A DNA stretch of 8,407 nucleotides from CAYLRF01 sp964385995. Lineage in GTDB: Bacteria; Bacillota; Clostridia; Lachnospirales; Lachnospiraceae. The position numbers and the translations under genes are program-made. Every line of letters starts with the position of its first letter. The first letter of the stretch is position 1. Below, piece by piece: positions 7,801-8,407 of the stretch. The DNA is taken from the NCBI GenBank assembly GCA_964385995.1, contig CAYLRF010000065.1, positions 1-8,407 on the forward strand, read 5' to 3'. The notes beneath the pieces are model-generated. The model did not search any database and was not told the DNA's origin. It saw only the letters and a program-made list of their open reading frames with translations.

Positions 7801-8407
7801 TGGAGGCGGACATAAAGCCGGTAAGCGGAGACATGTACTCGGCTATCGTCATGAACATCGGACCGGACGGCGGATATTATCAGGCGAGGATTTCCACCAA
7901 GACCCGTGATCAGGATCAAAGACCCATAGCGACACTGCAGCTTTATACCAAGGAATCGGGTCATACTCAGATAGACTCCGCACTTCCCGACGCTTTCGGA
8001 GTGCACGTGGAGACGGGAGAGTGGTTTAACATCAAAATGGTGCTGCTTGATAAGCTCCTGCACGTATACATAAACGACGTGGAAATGATTACCTACAGCA
8101 CGGATGCCTCAGAGATAACGCATTATACGGGATCAGCCGGCATCAAACCCGCGGAGGGCGACTGCCTGTACGACAATTTCCGCGTGCGCGGAATCAAAAA
8201 AGATCCTCCGGACAGTAAGAGGGTAAACGAGAAATACATCACTCCCACCACCTATAAGGATGATTTCGAGGATGAGAAGACGGGGGAGAGCCCGAGTCAC
8301 TGGGTAGAGTCAAACGTCACTGATTACTGGAAGGTCTACGAAGTCGCGGGCCGCAAGGCGTACGGGACGAAATATACCGGCGGGGATACGGTTACGTGGC
8401 TGCACGT
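4842..8407 (+). CDS. Giant secreted multimodular protein: LamG-like sandwiches alternating with Ig-like group 3 domains (partial, 3' end cut off)
   Basis: The frame is open from ATG 4842 to the window edge: 1188 codons, no stop. GAGAGG (4827-4832) sits nine bases upstream. Residues 1-34 form a signal peptide, with cleavage probably near A34; C22 lacks a lipobox. Sandwich modules lie at about 39-218, 305-491, 579-771 and 929-1116, and a fifth starts near 1138. Each opens with D-[DNE]-F and then a Trp, has an R-L-Y or Q-L-Y strand (137-140, 415-418, 678-681, 1032-1035) and a V-N-G-like turn; modules 2-4 end in D-[DN]-[FV]. Ig-like group 3 (Big_3-type) domains fill about 225-296, 502-575 and 777-852, with the first showing G-T-K-T-V-T-V-S-Y-G-G. 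A charged helical stretch (855-918) precedes module 4. The role is probably glycan binding or display at the surface, linked to the importer by operon position. No catalytic or cell-wall anchor domain is visible, though one may lie beyond the edge. Confidence 0.85.
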   Translation, partial: MRKRSVFKRICGLSLAAVLALCVLSPVAVTSYGAGTGELFRDDFASGLAPGWASSSVGSAGGGTYTIDGTGHNTVSSIGDRSGVSVTAGISVTQSSESNRKNVRENGAGMLLLYTNSDASRGYEFGVAVNKNNDAFFRLYLRSGKNDSRILYQEPVTNVTDAASSYAVGIGAAAGKVVCSVAGKVVYETADGTFTSGRVGVRAEKAKAVFSGFAVASLGEKTVSDLQVVSYSNVISASGSPYFELLATYDNAFYGQETVTPDTPGVTVSGLDGSTGTKTVTVSYGGKSVSFTVRVVANLASETPLFSDNFSAGISNWVPHPATVKTKNDYTFREAAGKIQASRVEDPGSFDTGISTSASLNAGGYEDWKYFRMEAKACITADAATKTKREALAQIIAVTENGNNLAFRVTSSGTVQLYRGSTMVSSANASGIKLGTTFTMVCEVGAGMITCYVNGKMLMAYPTDDAVIAPAPALTAHNGTVWFDDVKFTLFERKNPDMASSAQIVAMSGGAAVTSYKGNVLDMSLYCLKVTFKDGSVAYVPIREDMISGYNASAKRDQTVSVKYGPVTAKLSYIYSPHLFLDEFTGKYDPLWIMPDVNGFKVAVQQNKLHITHTDLTVNPTLFARLRNANWKNVSVSADVSFDQGRGAATRLLGLRGRSSSSGDYEMRLVHTGSAFEIRLYRHNSGKAATMLAVYKESDITAAVGIEYGMSLGTSYNLQMVLKGNTIASFVNGSLVGVYVDDSEDAVLSPGTAGFFLQGVSCMIDNFTVDARGENRPVGITLNGVKDNTFELFEGQTIVAEDYTVDVKDEDGSFTRMKLTDDMLSPYDNLKVGTQNILITAMGVSHTAKVKVSERRDEIKALTKDLEALKPSSLKLKNKSKIEKLQDRYDKFSGFEVGLISKKGRNNLLKAWDKIETLETPALKKYPVIYTDDFSKDSGKWMKTKYEGSLGKWTYVNGYYRHVERALGASGTSLLAPKDLYGDIVSVEADIKPVSGDMYSAIVMNIGPDGGYYQARISTKTRDQDQRPIATLQLYTKESGHTQIDSALPDAFGVHVETGEWFNIKMVLLDKLLHVYINDVEMITYSTDASEITHYTGSAGIKPAEGDCLYDNFRVRGIKKDPPDSKRVNEKYITPTTYKDDFEDEKTGESPSHWVESNVTDYWKVYEVAGRKAYGTKYTGGDTVTWLH

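Noticed and set aside
7479..8063. 194-codon open frame on the minus strand
   Set aside because: It lies fully inside module 4 and the preceding helical region of the large plus-strand protein, has no ribosome site I could identify, and its translation is Arg/His-rich without recognisable family features. It is a codon-bias shadow.

Overview
The window reads as one co-directional (+ strand) operon for uptake and surface handling of a complex carbohydrate, probably from a Gram-positive Bacillota, most likely a Clostridia-type gut or environmental bacterium. The grounds are purine-rich Shine-Dalgarno sequences, two diacylglyceryl-type lipoprotein signals, an LplA/LplB/LplC-type (CUT1) ABC importer with no ATPase gene beside it, and moderately GC-rich codon use that still favours ATA for Ile and CTT for Leu. 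The species cannot be named from this window.

Layout: 1-213 is non-coding leader with short repeated motifs. 229-1197 encodes an LplB/YtePlike first permease and 1217-2113 an LplC/YtcP-like second permease. 2165-2944 encodes a small lipoprotein carrying one concanavalin/LamG-like beta-sandwich module. 2945-3171 is a 227-base intercistronic region with three imperfect ~31-base repeats, small hairpins and a GG-rich tract. 3172-4791 encodes the LplA-like solute-binding lipoprotein. 4842-8407 is the first 1188 codons of a very large secreted protein that has no stop inside the window.

The large protein alternates beta-sandwich modules (each opening with a D-[DNE]-F motif followed by a Trp) with bacterial Ig-like group 3 domains. 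It then has a short charged helical spacer, a fourth sandwich and the start of a fifth. The lipoprotein at 2165-2944 is a stand-alone version of the same sandwich module. The reading I favour is that the modular protein and the lipoprotein work at the cell surface on the same glycan, or otherwise display related modules. The binding lipoprotein captures released oligosaccharide and the two permeases import it with a shared ATPase encoded elsewhere. No catalytic domain is visible; if there is one, it lies past the right edge.

The most unusual points are the repeated module shared between a transporter-operon lipoprotein and a giant secreted protein, and the structured spacer just before the binding-protein gene.
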